From Sansalvadorimonas sp965221135 (GTDB taxonomy: Bacteria; Pseudomonadota; Gammaproteobacteria; Pseudomonadales; Endozoicomonadaceae), in contig CBDCRZ010000118.1 of NCBI GenBank assembly GCA_965221135.1, positions 1 through 64,000 of the forward strand: a stretch of DNA of 64,000 nucleotides, read 5' to 3'. Both the position numbers and the translations under genes were made by a program. The notes under the pieces are model-generated. The model did no database searches. It was not told the origin of the DNA and was given only the letters and a program-made list of their open reading frames with translations. This document shows positions 1-9,010 of this stretch, one piece after another. The stretch's first letter is position 1; each line of letters opens with the position of its first letter.

Positions 1-2417
1 CGGCTGTCGCCACGTTCTTTGTAGCGTTTGGCACTGACAGACTCCGCTTTCAGACGTGCCCAGGCTCGACCATTCAGGTTTGGTGTCAGTGCCATGTTAT
101 AGCCAATTCCGGCATTAAAAAATGCAGCTCTTGCACTTGTACTAGAGGTGTTAAAAGCTCTGTCACTGCCAAACGGCGTAGTGCGATTGATATCAAGAGA
201 TGAGTGTGCGATACCGGCAGCTACATCGATATCCAGCTGGTTCCATGCTCTGAGGTAGTAGCCTGCCAGAGTTGTGGTGTCGTATTCCGCATCTCCTGAA
301 AAAGAGTCAATTTTAGTACTGGTGCCGTGCCCGAGGGCAACACCGGCTTTTTGCTCCTGAGTATTGAGTAAGTGATAACCGACCCACAGGTAATTGGATG
401 AGTTGCTATACCCTGAAGCCTGGCTGTCACTTTCGAGAATGCGACGCCCGCCACCAATGTCGAGCCAAAGGTTTTGGCCTGTACTGTGTGTGCGTTCCCT
501 CTGGAAGAGCGAGTGAGTGGTTTCAGACAGTGCCCCGGTCAGCTCTTTCAACCCACTGTGAGTGGCGTCCAGAGCTATAGCATGAAGTTCACCGGAACCA
601 GCCAGTAGTGTTTGTGACAGCTCCTGTGAGGATAAGGGGAACAGGCTGTTAAAAAGCAGGCTGCTTCCTGATCCTGTACGCATTAAGTCCAGAGCCCCTG
701 CAAAGCGTACAGCATTCTCTTTGCCATTACCGGAGATCAGAGCTCTATAGCTGGCTGGTGTCACAAATAAATCAATAGCATTGGTGCCATGGATAAGATC
801 GAACTGGGTATTGGCAGCCAATCCGCTTGCCGGAGCTGTCAGCGTGTCAAAGGTGCCAGTTATACCGTTAGGGTTGGCGGTTGTGACAATACGGAAGCTG
901 TCACCCACTTGTGGGGTAAAGTTATTATTGGCAGCACCGGTGATACCACGAAGGATAGGAGTGATGGTGCCATCTGCAGTAAAGACAGAGTTGGGGCCAG
1001 TAATAACGAGGCGGTCGTAGGTGCCGGCACCACCGGCAGCATTGTATACACTGCCATCAACATCCACTTCAAAGGTGGAAAGGTTCGTTTGTGTTACATC
1101 GCCGGCAACGGTTAATGTGCCTGGTGAGTCTCCTGGAGCCAGAATGCCGTTAACAGCAACGTCACCCTGGATAGAACCTGAGCCTGACAGCCTGCCTGCA
1201 CTCGCAACTGTTGTCGTCGTTGAGGCCAGGGTGCCATCAACAAACAGCGTCCCTTCATTAATGTCAGTTGGCGTTGTGTAGGTGCTGGTGCCTGCCAGTA
1301 TTAAATCCCCGGTTCCTGACTTTGAAAGTGTTCCTGTACCAGTAACGGTACCGTTCAGGGTGGTTTTTGTCCCACTGTCCACCTTGATTTCACCACCATT
1401 GGTGTTGAGGACGACCTGCCTCTGGCTGGTCAGGTCCGATGTGGCTTCAAGGGCTCCACCATTGAGGACAATTTGCCCGGCGCTGTCACCAAGGCTGGCA
1501 TCACTTGAGATTTTCACAATGCCGTCGGTAATTTCAATGCCACCGGAATGGGTGTTACTACTTCCGGACAGGGTCAGGGTACCGCTGCCAGTTTTAATCA
1601 GCTTGCCATCACCCGAGAGGGCACCAGAGAATTCAGTATCGTTGCTGCCGGTATCAACCGTGCCATCAGTCGCGTTAATAGTGAAATTAGTCGTGATATC
1701 ACCGGAGCCTGCAATAGACAGGATCCCGCCATCAAAAACAGCATTCACGTTGCCATCGTTGAGGTCATCAACGGTATAAGCTTGCTGCTGAGTGTCTATA
1801 TTGGGCGTCACATTTGGTAGTTCGCTGGAATCAACCACGCTGCTTTGGTTCAGGGCACCAGCACCTGTACCGTCGAGTGTGCCGTTAGGGAAATATATCC
1901 TGAAACCTGCCAGAGAAAACTCCCCCTGCAAGGCTTCTACCGTCCAGACAAGCGGGTTGGATGCGTTGACTTCTGTACTTGACTTCGCGAGTGATGAGGA
2001 GGAGATAGCAGCAGCATTTCCATTTGTGTTGAAACTTGAGGTGCCGGTTACGCCGCAAATATCGTAACTGCAGTCTCCAGAGTTGTCATAGGCAATGGTG
2101 GTTGTGAGAGAGCTGCCGCCACTGATGGGGACAGAGAACCTCAGCACATCACCGGCGCTCCATTGCCACCAGTAATTTGTCGAGGTGTCGGCACCATCGG
2201 GCACTGTTGAATTGGCGGCAAAGTTGATGGAAATATTGCCGTTGCCATTCGCGCTTTCCATTTGCTCCTGATCGATTTGAATCCCTGTTCCCTGTTGTAT
2301 CCAGGTAGGCGTATTCGCAGACGCTTGGGTAAACAGGTGCCCAGCCACAGCTATCTTGGGCATACAGAGGAATAGAAGGAAAATAAAAGCAAACTGCCAG
2401 AGTGATTGACGTTTCAT
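1..2417 (-). CDS. Autotransporter adhesin, C-terminus cut by window edge
   Basis: A type V secreted outer-membrane protein with its start at 2417. Residues 1 to about 26 form a clear Sec signal peptide (MKRQSLWQFAF start, hydrophobic core, AVAG end). The passenger is rich in G, S, T and N and holds autotransporter-associated beta-strand repeats, for example GSGTLTLSG and TGDLILAG, each followed by an I-x-x-G-x-L type strand. From about residue 640 the sequence (LWLDIGGGRRILESD, then YNMALTPNLNG near the edge) looks like an autotransporter beta-barrel. The frame stays open for 805 codons and runs out of the window at base 1, so the last barrel strands are not seen. Family knowledge: the barrel inserts in the outer membrane through BAM and the passenger is surface exposed, often as an adhesin. 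The exact ligand is unknown. Several open plus-strand frames over this gene are antisense shadows. Confidence 0.88.
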   Translation of the reverse strand, partial: MKRQSLWQFAFIFLLFLCMPKIAVAGHLFTQASANTPTWIQQGTGIQIDQEQMESANGNGNISINFAANSTVPDGADTSTNYWWQWSAGDVLRFSVPISGGSSLTTTIAYDNSGDCSYDICGVTGTSSFNTNGNAAAISSSSLAKSSTEVNASNPLVWTVEALQGEFSLAGFRIYFPNGTLDGTGAGALNQSSVVDSSELPNVTPNIDTQQQAYTVDDLNDGNVNAVFDGGILSIAGSGDITTNFTINATDGTVDTGSNDTEFSGALSGDGKLIKTGSGTLTLSGSSNTHSGGIEITDGIVKISSDASLGDSAGQIVLNGGALEATSDLTSQRQVVLNTNGGEIKVDSGTKTTLNGTVTGTGTLSKSGTGDLILAGTSTYTTPTDINEGTLFVDGTLASTTTTVASAGRLSGSGSIQGDVAVNGILAPGDSPGTLTVAGDVTQTNLSTFEVDVDGSVYNAAGGAGTYDRLVITGPNSVFTADGTITPILRGITGAANNNFTPQVGDSFRIVTTANPNGITGTFDTLTAPASGLAANTQFDLIHGTNAIDLFVTPASYRALISGNGKENAVRFAGALDLMRTGSGSSLLFNSLFPLSSQELSQTLLAGSGELHAIALDATHSGLKELTGALSETTHSLFQRERTHSTGQNLWLDIGGGRRILESDSQASGYSNSSNYLWVGYHLLNTQEQKAGVALGHGTSTKIDSFSGDAEYDTTTLAGYYLRAWNQLDIDVAAGIAHSSLDINRTTPFGSDRAFNTSSTSARAAFFNAGIGYNMALTPNLNGRAWARLKAESVSAKRYKERGDS

Positions 2418-2790
2418 GTTCTGTCCCTGAACAAATGAGTAATAATTCGTCAGATTCCTGTAATTTCCGGAGAAAAAAATAATCAGGAATTCCATTCAGG
2501 CAACAGCGAAATACCGGAAGGCTTATTAATAGGCTTAATAGCCTGCTCCGAGTATAGACATAAATATCTGGTTGATTTTGATCATAAGTTCTTGGCGGGC
2601 ATTTACCCTCGTAGGGGAATGCTATCGACAGCATGAGTGAGGGTTCTTTGATCTACCACCGGCCGCTAATGTTCAGTTTTCTCAGCAAACTCGGGATGAT
2701 ATCAACCCGTTGACTGCCAGTAGCTGGCAGGCCGGTTGAGGAGACTGTCAGGTTTAGATAATCCTTGTTGCCTTGTTCGGCACAGATTGA

Positions 2791-2886
2791 ACCTGTGGCG
2801 GGCATTTTCATTTTCTGGGGTATACGGAGCATGCCCTGAATAAAACACTGGATGCTGGAGAGCTGATGGAGGTGCCAAATGAGTGA
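2791..2886 (+). pseudogene. Remnant of RelE/HigB-type toxin, C-terminus only
   Basis: The frame reads GYTEHALNKTLDAGELMEVP and ends in TGA at 2884-2886, overlapping the antitoxin start by 8 bases. This is the usual ending of NadT/HigB-2-like toxins, in which a helix is followed by a G-x-L-x-EV tail, and the overlap is typical of such operons. Upstream, 2650-2790 is broken by stops in all frames and only short RelE-like scraps can be guessed (LPVAGRPVEETVRFR in another frame). The toxin is therefore almost surely dead. Identity rests on position and the short C-terminal match. Confidence 0.5.
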
Positions 2887-3181
2887 TTTTCCGGATGCTG
2901 TCCATGAAACAGCGAAAGGATTATACGATGCAGGTGTAATAGATACGACCACTATGCACGAATTCGATACCTTGTATCTGCCTCCAGTTAAAGAGCTGAA
3001 CTCTGGTCAAATCAAGAGACTGCGATTGAAGTGCAAGGCCAGTCAATCGATGTTTGCTGCTTTTCTCAACGTGAGTCCTTCGACTGTACAGAAGTGGGAA
3101 AGTGGACAGAAGCGCCCAAATGGCCCTTCACTGAAATTACTTAATCTGGTTCAGGATAAGGGGCTGAAGGTATTGGTTTGA
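2879..3181 (+). CDS. XRE-family antitoxin (NadS/HigA-2 type), now without its toxin
   Basis: A 100-residue DNA-binding protein. The C-terminal half holds an HTH_3 domain: IKRLRLKCKASQSMFAAFLNV, then SPSTVQKWESGQKRPNGPSLKLL, the typical recognition helix and W-E-x-G-x-x-x-P signature. The N-terminal half (DAVHETAKGLYDAGVIDTTT) matches the style of NadS/HigA-2 antitoxins that follow a RelE-like toxin. Such proteins neutralise the toxin and repress their own operon. Here the upstream toxin survives only as a C-terminal remnant, so this is probably an orphan regulator. A strong intrinsic terminator follows at 3251-3283. Confidence 0.75.
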   Translation: MSDFPDAVHETAKGLYDAGVIDTTTMHEFDTLYLPPVKELNSGQIKRLRLKCKASQSMFAAFLNVSPSTVQKWESGQKRPNGPSLKLLNLVQDKGLKVLV

Positions 3182-3250
3182 CTATCTGTGCTGTTAAAGA
3201 ATAGAGAAGCCGACATCTCAATGTGCCCCAGCCACCGACAAATTTAAAAA

Positions 3251-3283
3251 AGCCCGGTTATCGAAAGATAGCCGGGCTTTTTT
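3251..3283 (+). terminator. Rho-independent terminator after the antitoxin gene
   Basis: Stem AGCCCGGTTATC, loop GAAA, stem GATAGCCGGGCT with one mismatch, followed by a run of T. It starts about 70 bases after the antitoxin stop. A C-rich motif (TGTGCCCCAGCCACCG) lies just upstream at 3222-3237. Confidence 0.85.
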
Positions 3284-3748
3284 GTGTGCCACATATTCAG
3301 AGCAGGCACATACAGGCATGGCATGGTTGCGCTGAGATGTTTGTTATTCCTTCGCACGATAGCTGATGCTGTCGTTCTAAAATGACTTAGGCTCCTTTAT
3401 CGTGCACGTGCAAGGCGCAATTGGTAAGCGGAAACAGTGGTGTTTAGGCGTCCGGCCATGGGGACAAAAAGAAAGAATGACCAGAATCGTAAAAGGCGAA
3501 CAATATGATAGGTATGAATCTACGTAAGGTTGTCGTGCGCTGTCGTAAATAAATAGGAATACCCATTCTTTTGTCAGCCCTGAGGTATATAGTGGCAGCA
3601 CGTTAAAAGTGTGTGACCGTCTTTATGTATAGATTCAAACGTTCCGAGTGTAGTAGCTCCTTTCGTTCTTCATAAGCAAAAACAGAACTTCTAGCTCAAC
3701 CGTCTTGCCTCTGTGCAAGGCACAAATTTTTGATTAAAGGATACGATT
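3284..3748 (+). promoter_or_regulatory. Non-coding region with probable cold-shock leader
   Basis: No supported gene lies in these 465 bases. The last 100 to 150 bases before the cold-shock gene are likely its 5' leader: an A/T-rich stretch, a short hairpin-prone CTTGCCTCTGTGCAAGGC at about 3704-3721, and a ribosome site (AAAGGA) at about 3736-3741. Long structured leaders that control translation in the cold are known for cspA-type genes. That this leader works so is inference. No promoter could be fixed with confidence. Confidence 0.35.
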
Positions 3749-3958
3749 ATGTCTACTATTACCGGTACTGTTAAGTGGTTCAACGACGAGAAAGGTTTTG
3801 GTTTCATTCAGCAAGAGAATGGCGGCCCAGACGTTTTCGCTCACTTCCGTCAAATCGTTGGTGACGGATTCAAGAGTCTGGCTGAAGGCCAGCGTGTTGA
3901 GTTCACCATTACTCAAGGCCAGAAAGGCCCTCAAGCAGAAGACATCCGTCCTCTGTAA
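3749..3958 (+). CDS. Cold-shock protein, CspA family
   Basis: A single cold-shock domain of 69 residues, the standard family length. It begins TGTVKWFNDEKGFGFI, holding RNP1 (KGFGFI), followed by RNP2 as VFAHF; the usual form is VFVHF, so one position is changed. The family binds single-stranded RNA and DNA through these aromatic residues and acts as an RNA chaperone in the cytoplasm. ATG is preceded by AAAGGA at a good distance. The gene stands alone, with its own leader and its own terminator at 4012-4047. The csp letter cannot be assigned from sequence alone. Confidence 0.95.
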   Translation: MSTITGTVKWFNDEKGFGFIQQENGGPDVFAHFRQIVGDGFKSLAEGQRVEFTITQGQKGPQAEDIRPL

Positions 3959-3964
3959 GAGCTG

Positions 3965-3983
3965 AACTGCATGTGATGCAGTT
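3965..3983 (+). other. Perfect small hairpin just after the cold-shock stop
   Basis: AACTGCAT, loop GTG, ATGCAGTT: an 8-bp perfect stem starting 7 bases after the stop codon. There is no T run behind it, so it is more likely an mRNA 3' stabilising hairpin than the terminator, which lies 30 bases further on. Confidence 0.5.
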
Positions 3984-4011
3984 TGTGAGCTTAACTTCCA
4001 AGTGAAGTAGA

Positions 4012-4047
4012 AAAGGCAACACCTGTTATAGGTGTTGCCTTTTTTTG
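4012..4047 (+). terminator. Rho-independent terminator of the cold-shock gene
   Basis: AAGGCAACACC, loop TGTTATA, GGTGTTGCCTT followed by a run of T. The perfect GC-containing stem with T tail is a textbook intrinsic terminator. Confidence 0.9.
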
Positions 4048-4125
4048 GTTTTGGGGAAAGGGGGGGCGGAGTGAATAATTAGAAAAACAGGCCTCCACAT
4101 GTGCCCCAACCACCGCCACATATTG

Positions 4126-4159
4126 AAAATCCCGCACAGGTCTCTGTTGCGGGATTTTT
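4126..4159 (+). terminator. Second intrinsic terminator, possible small RNA end
   Basis: AAATCCCGCA, an 11-base loop, then TGCGGGATTTTT. No gene ends here, because the cold-shock gene already has its own terminator upstream. The C-rich motif TGTGCCCCAACCACCG lies just before it at 4100-4115, as it does before the terminator at 3251. A small RNA ending here is possible but unproven. Confidence 0.65.
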
Positions 4160-4567
4160 GCGTTTGTAAGCGTATAAAAACCCCTGTATTCCCGGCTCTA
4201 AACGGTTTGGGGAACGTACCTCCCCGGTGCCGTGCCAGCCTCTGTTTTGCTCCTCAAAACACCGTTTCTGGCCGTGTTCTCTGTTTTGTCCGTTCATAGC
4301 GAGTCACTCGCTACGCTTCCTGAAAACCTGAATAAAATCATAAAGCTGCAATGGGCACTCATTCACATCGAACTTGTCGGGTTCGTGAAATGCAGGTGGT
4401 GGGCAGGTACAGGGTGAAAGGTCGATTTCTCTGTTTTTTGCACCAAAAAAGGGTGTCTCGTTTGATCCTGTGACTGAGATATGGGAGGGTCGTTATATCC
4501 ATAGATATTCAAATTGGCTGCTTTTACTGGGACAATTGGATTAACTGAATAGGTGTGGAGAAGTCCC
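4160..4567. other. Intergenic stretch without a recognised gene
   Basis: About 400 bases with only short, unsupported frames on both strands. The last part is A/T-rich and carries the ribosome site GGAG for the gene starting at 4568. Nothing else was recognised. Confidence 0.4.
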
Positions 4568-6313
4568 ATGTCTGGCTTGGAACAAGCAATATCATTAGAA
4601 ACCGTTGATACGCTGAAAAAACGGTATTCTATTTTTTTCGGTGTAAAACCGAAGCAGCTGCGTAAAGCCTGGTTAGTAGAAGCATTAACAGAGGGGGTAT
4701 CTAACCCTGATAGTCTGAAATATTATCTACAGAAGTTATCAGACTTGGAACTGACCTTCATTAAGGAATCCGTTTTTAACTATCACGGTTTGATAGATAA
4801 GCCACGTTTCAAAGGTAAGTATGGCAAATTTCCAGAAAGGTCGAGAAAGGTTAGTTTTATCTCTTACGGACTGGAGCTATCCGAACAGCTTGAACCCTTT
4901 TTTTACCCACAGCTGATTGACCGGTATGCCCCTGCGCAGATTCCTGCCACCTTGTGCTCCTCTTTGAAGCAACTCATTGATAAGCCAGAACCTGGCATTC
5001 TGAAAGCTTGTTCTCTGCCAGAGCCATTGCCCGATCATCAAGTACTATTTGAGCGCGAGCGGTTAGCGCTGAGTGAACTCCCCTCGTTACTAATTTTGCT
5101 TCAGGAAAAGCAAATAAAAGTCAGTGATAAGACCGGTATTGCTTCTTTAGCCTCTATTAAGAAGGCTTCAAAAGATATCCACGAATATTATGAAGAGGAA
5201 TCCTGTGAAGAAGCTGCTGGTATGGAGCTTATAGTGTCCTATGGGTGGCTCCAGTTACTCGGTAACTGCAAGTTTAGTAAACAGTCAAAATCAACATTAA
5301 TACCAGCAAAAAAAATCAATCAGAGCTCGGTTGATACAATAAAGGACATTTGGGATCAGTGGGTGACTAATCGTGCCCATGACGAGTTCCGTCGTATAAA
5401 TAGAATCAAAGGGCAAAGTGGAAAAGGTAATCGCTTTTTCACCAATGTTGTGAACAGAAGACAGGCAATTATTACTGCCCTAAAAGAGTGTAAAGGTAAA
5501 GGCTGGGTTGCCTTTGAAGACTTCTCCAGGTTTATGTTTATTACGGGAGCTGATCTGGAAATTACGACGGAGTCAGAATACCTCTATATTTACGACCCCA
5601 GTTATGGTGAATTTTATGATAACGATTGGAATCTTCTGGAGTCGCGTTATCTACGTTGCGTTCTAGCGGAGTATGCAGCCACACTGGGACTTGTTGATGT
5701 TGTTATGGCACCCCCTAATTCTGACAACAGTTATGATGACGTTTTCGGGGATATGGAATGTTTGAGTCGTTATGACGGTTTGCGATTTTTCCGGCTCACC
5801 TCTCTCGGTGAGTATGTCTTGGGATTGACAGAACATTACAAGACAGAAGCAGTTGCCCCTGCTGAGACACCCCTGACCATTCATCGTCAGGGACGTATTG
5901 TTTTCGATAACCCCCCAACACCATGGGAACGACGTTTTATATCGCTCTATGCTGATCAAGGCAAAGATGACGTTTGGATGTTGTCCCGGAAAAAGATGAT
6001 GGAAACTTTGCAGGTTGGTGGAAGCATTGATGAATTAAAAACTTTTCTATTGAGCCGAGAGGATCAGCCCTTCCTGCCGGAAGATTGTGAGGGGATATTA
6101 AAACAAGCGGCAGCTAATCTTGATGGGGTGAAAATTCAGGGCGAAGCGCTGATTATCAATTGTAAAAACCAAGAAATAGTGGATTTTATTGTCAACGATA
6201 AAGTGCTAGCAAAATGGTGCCAGCGTTTAGGCAAGTTGCAGATTGTTATTCCAAAGAGCAAAGAAAATAAATTCAGAGACAGCCTTCACTCCGTGGGTAT
6301 CGGGTGTTCTTGA
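4568..6313 (+). CDS. Large protein of unknown function (581 residues)
   Basis: Not recognised with confidence. ATG at 4568 is preferred over the in-frame GTG at 4553 because GGAG sits 7 bases before it. The protein is soluble-looking, with no signal peptide or membrane segment. The N-terminal half is helical and charged (KKRYSIFFGVKPKQLRKAWL, then LERERLALSELPSL-like segments). The middle has a basic patch (RRINRIKGQSGKGNRFF). The end (GEALIINCKNQEIVDFI, then LGKLQIVIPKSKENKF) resembles the accessory domains found beside XPB-like helicases, but this is only an impression. The gene stands alone between the cold-shock gene and the prophage edge. A nucleic-acid role is a weak guess. Confidence 0.6.
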   Translation: MSGLEQAISLETVDTLKKRYSIFFGVKPKQLRKAWLVEALTEGVSNPDSLKYYLQKLSDLELTFIKESVFNYHGLIDKPRFKGKYGKFPERSRKVSFISYGLELSEQLEPFFYPQLIDRYAPAQIPATLCSSLKQLIDKPEPGILKACSLPEPLPDHQVLFERERLALSELPSLLILLQEKQIKVSDKTGIASLASIKKASKDIHEYYEEESCEEAAGMELIVSYGWLQLLGNCKFSKQSKSTLIPAKKINQSSVDTIKDIWDQWVTNRAHDEFRRINRIKGQSGKGNRFFTNVVNRRQAIITALKECKGKGWVAFEDFSRFMFITGADLEITTESEYLYIYDPSYGEFYDNDWNLLESRYLRCVLAEYAATLGLVDVVMAPPNSDNSYDDVFGDMECLSRYDGLRFFRLTSLGEYVLGLTEHYKTEAVAPAETPLTIHRQGRIVFDNPPTPWERRFISLYADQGKDDVWMLSRKKMMETLQVGGSIDELKTFLLSREDQPFLPEDCEGILKQAAANLDGVKIQGEALIINCKNQEIVDFIVNDKVLAKWCQRLGKLQIVIPKSKENKFRDSLHSVGIGCS

Positions 6314-6374
6314 TTTCTTTCTCCTTGTGCTGTTATTGATCTGAAGTGGACGCAATGATGAAAAGTCATTACGT

Positions 6375-6543
6375 TCACAGCAGTAACTTCATATGCTCCC
6401 TCCATAACGCCGGAACCCCATCCATGAAATCGGCCAGCGCCCGCCCGCCAATACTCTCACCGTTCAGGATTTTCTCCTGCAGAACAGGGGAGAGCATGGT
6501 GAGTCGGAGAATACGCGAGACATAGCTTTCGTTGGCTCCTCGT
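6375..6543 (-). pseudogene. C-terminal remnant of a phage serine-recombinase-like gene
   Basis: The minus strand reads RGANESYVSRILRLTMLSPV, then LQEKILNG and ALADFMDGVPALW to a TGA at 6375-6377. SYVSRILRLTxLSPxxxEKILxG is the usual C-terminal helix-turn-helix style of large serine recombinases found at prophage ends. Only about 56 codons remain, and the rest is lost where the ISL3-type element begins at about 6534. It probably marks the left edge of the integrated phage. Confidence 0.55.
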
Positions 6544-7878
6544 TGTTTGCTGTGGATTTGAGCGTGATATCTGATCGATAATCCACAGTCCCAAAAACTC
6601 TCAGATTAAGTTGTCACCCATGGATGGAAATCAGATCTTTATGCTTGGCCTCGGTTTGCAGGCACCTTGGAAAATAATCGATCAACACCTTGATACAACG
6701 AGCAGTCCCAACGAGCTTCGGCTCAGTGTTGGAGCTGAGCGCGGTAGCCTTTACCCCTGCCCCAAATGCAGTAAAACCTGCCAGACCCATGACTACAAAG
6801 AACTCACCTGGCAGCATTTAAACTTTTTCCAGCACCATTGCCTCATCACTGCCAAAGTGCCCAGAACACTCTGCAAAGAACATGGCATTCACCGTGTCAA
6901 TGTTCCCTGGGCAAGAGAAGGAAGCAAGTTCACGCTGCTGTTTGAACAGGCGTTGCTGATACTGGTCAGGGAGATGCCGGTTAAAGCCTGCGCCAGGTAT
7001 GTTGGTGTGAATGACAAGCGCATTTGGCGCGTTATCAAGCACTATGTCAGCCAGTCACTTCTGTCCATGGATCTGAGTGCCCTGAAAGCGATTGGTCTGG
7101 ACGAAACCGCCTCATAACGTGGTCATAACTACGTCACAGTTTTCATTGATATGAACAGGAATGACAAGCCCGTTGTGTTCGCGACGCCAGGCAAAGGCAA
7201 GCAAACCGTTAAAGATTTCAGGACGTTTTTGGAGACGCATGGAGGGCAGGCAGACAATGTGCTGGAAGTCGTCTGTGACATGTCACCAGCCTTCCTGGCA
7301 GCGACGAAGGAGGAGTTCCCAAAAGCCAATGTGACAGTCGATTGATTTCATGTTGTCCAACTGTTTACCAGGGCGGTTGATGAGGTACGCAAGACCGAAC
7401 GCAATGTGAAAAAGCACCCGAAAAGCCTTCGTTGGGCGGTGCTAAAAAAAGCGGATGGCCCTCTCACTGAAAAACAGGTCGAAGCCCTTGTAGAGCTCGA
7501 AGCCAGTGATTTAAAGACCGGTGTCGCCTGGCGTATTAAAGAAAAGCTTCGCTGGATCAGACGGGCTGAAAGCCCAAGGGCTGCGCGCTGGCGGCTGACG
7601 CACTTCCTCAAGTATGCCAAAGCTGAACTGGGAGACTGTTCTGTTCTGGAGCCTGTACGTAAAGCGGTGTCGACCGTAGAGAATCATGTCGACCGGATAT
7701 TACAACGCTGGAAGTCAACCTACACCAATGCCCGTATGGAGGGGCTGAACAGCCTGTTCCAAGCGGCAAGAAGCCGAGCAAGAGGCTATCGAAACACAGG
7801 GACTTTTATAATGATGATTTACATGATCGCCAGCCCTGTAGCCGATATCCTGAAATCCATATGAAACGGCAAAGAGCC
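6534..7878 (+). mobile_element. ISL3-family insertion sequence, decayed
   Basis: About 1.35 kb bounded by imperfect terminal inverted repeats of about 30 bases. The left end begins GGCTCCTCGTTGTTTG, and the right end read on the minus strand begins GGCTCTTTGCCGTTTC; both share GTTT and TGGATTT further in. The ISL3-type transposase gene fills the inside. The 8-bp flanks next to these ends do not match, so no target duplication is seen, either lost or because the ends are a few bases off. The element sits in the recombinase remnant. Confidence 0.65.
6620..7864 (+). pseudogene. ISL3-family transposase with two in-frame stop codons
   Basis: One reading frame of about 414 codons runs from ATG 6620 to 7864 but is cut by TAA at 7115-7117 and TGA at 7343-7345. 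The N-terminus has the family's zinc-binding CPKCSKTCQTHDYKELTWQH region and CKEHGIHRVNVPWAREGS. The DDE domain begins at GLDETAS, with the stop falling in the well-known DET.S.RGH segment. It continues with VTVFIDM, VVCDMSPAF and, after the second stop, FHVVQLFTRAVDEVR and NARMEGLNSLFQAARSRARGY. Both stops look like single-base nonsense changes (a Lys or Arg codon and the Trp codon of DWFH). The transposase should be inactive. Confidence 0.85.
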
Positions 7879-8048
7879 CAAAGATAGAAGTGGTCGGTTG
7901 AACCAGAGCGAACCTGCCCACCTTGGCAACCTCCTGCAAAAAATCAATCAACCCATTGATCCTCAAATACACACTGGACGGCAATTGCAGTACGCCACCC
8001 GCGCACCCGCTCAACCTCAAAATAATATTCCCACACAAGGACAGTGAT

Positions 8049-8396
8049 ATGACTCATGCCAATCAAAACCCCGGACAGAACCAAAACCCACAACAGGCGG
8101 GTACACCCTGGACCGACTTCAATAATGCGGCCATTCAACAGGATTACGACTTAATCCCTAAAGGCACGTTGGCTAAGGAACGTATGACACTCAAGGCTGG
8201 TGGCTATGACGAGCCTCATATGGGCTGGACCGACGGTTGGGCCACTCGTTCGGAAACCGGGGCCGCCTACCTTAATACAGAATTTGTGGTGTTGGAGGGG
8301 CCGTTTGCTAAACGCAAGATTTGGAGCCTGATCGGATTACACAGTCCCAAAGGCCCGACCTGGGGTGATATGGGGCGGACACTGGTGCGAGCGTGA
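8049..8396 (+). pseudogene. Phage DUF669-like protein, C-terminus lost
   Basis: ATG 8049 has a weak AAGGA upstream. The protein reads DFNNAAIQQDYDLIPKGTLA, then RMTLKAGGYDEP, GWTDGWATRS, YLNTEFVVLEGP, KRKIWSLIGLHSPKGPTWGDMGR and stops soon after. This is the style of small phage proteins found just before RepA-like helicase genes, possibly ssDNA-binding. Relatives continue well beyond MGRxxxRA, so the C-terminal part is missing. The stop comes where the next gene fragment starts, consistent with one internal deletion. From here the prophage copy-1 segment begins. Confidence 0.55.
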
Positions 8397-9010
8397 TCAT
8401 TGCCCACCATATGCGTAAACCACAAGGTGCGACACCGATTGATTCGTCCGAACAGGCACGAGATGCAATCCGGGGGACTACGGCGCTGGTGGATGGTGTG
8501 CGGATGGCGTATGCCTTATGGCCTGCTGCTGATGAAAAAGCCAACATGGTCTTTACCTGTATTAACCGACCCTATGAAGCGAGAGCTGTATATCAGGGGG
8601 CTGTGGTCAAAGCGAATGGTCCGGCCAATCGTAAGGTGCATACATTCCTGCGAGCGGAGACTGGGCTTCTTGAGGATATCACCCACCGTTTATCTCGGCT
8701 GGAAGAACCGGAATACAAATTACTGGGTACATTAACAACTGCGATTCGTGAAGCGGCTGAACGTGGCCATCCTTTTACTCACACCGGCGAAAATGGTGTG
8801 TACAAGCAACGTAATCGATTACCCAAAGCTTTCCATCCGTTCTCCAAAAAACGTCTGGAAGAGATGGTGCAATCACTCCTGAACGAACATCCACCCCGGC
8901 TGGTCAAAGGGATGGCTGCCCATTCAAAAGAGCACAAATGGCTGGATGTCAGAAGTGGTGCCTTTGCGCAGGGGAAGGGGGTGTTTGGTCAGGGAGCCGA
9001 TCTGTTATGA
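8393..9010 (+). pseudogene. C-terminal part of a RepA-like replicative helicase (AAA_25)
   Basis: It starts with GTG, overlapping the previous stop by 4 bases. The first residues, IIAHHMRKP, are the internal beta-strand and HH-x-R-K motif of KaiC/RepA-type hexameric helicases. The next part, ARDAIRGTTALVDGVRMAYAL, follows as in the family, then a winged-helix-like tail (EPEYKLLGTLTTAIREAAERG). The Walker A and B motifs that should precede it are absent. The gene therefore lacks its first half, lost together with the end of the DUF669-like gene. If translated it would not be an ATPase. Confidence 0.6.

Noticed and set aside
781..2067. Several plus-strand frames of 80 to 165 codons over the first 2 kb.
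   Set aside because: They are antisense to an open autotransporter frame with signal peptide and repeat motifs, and show no protein-like pattern of their own.
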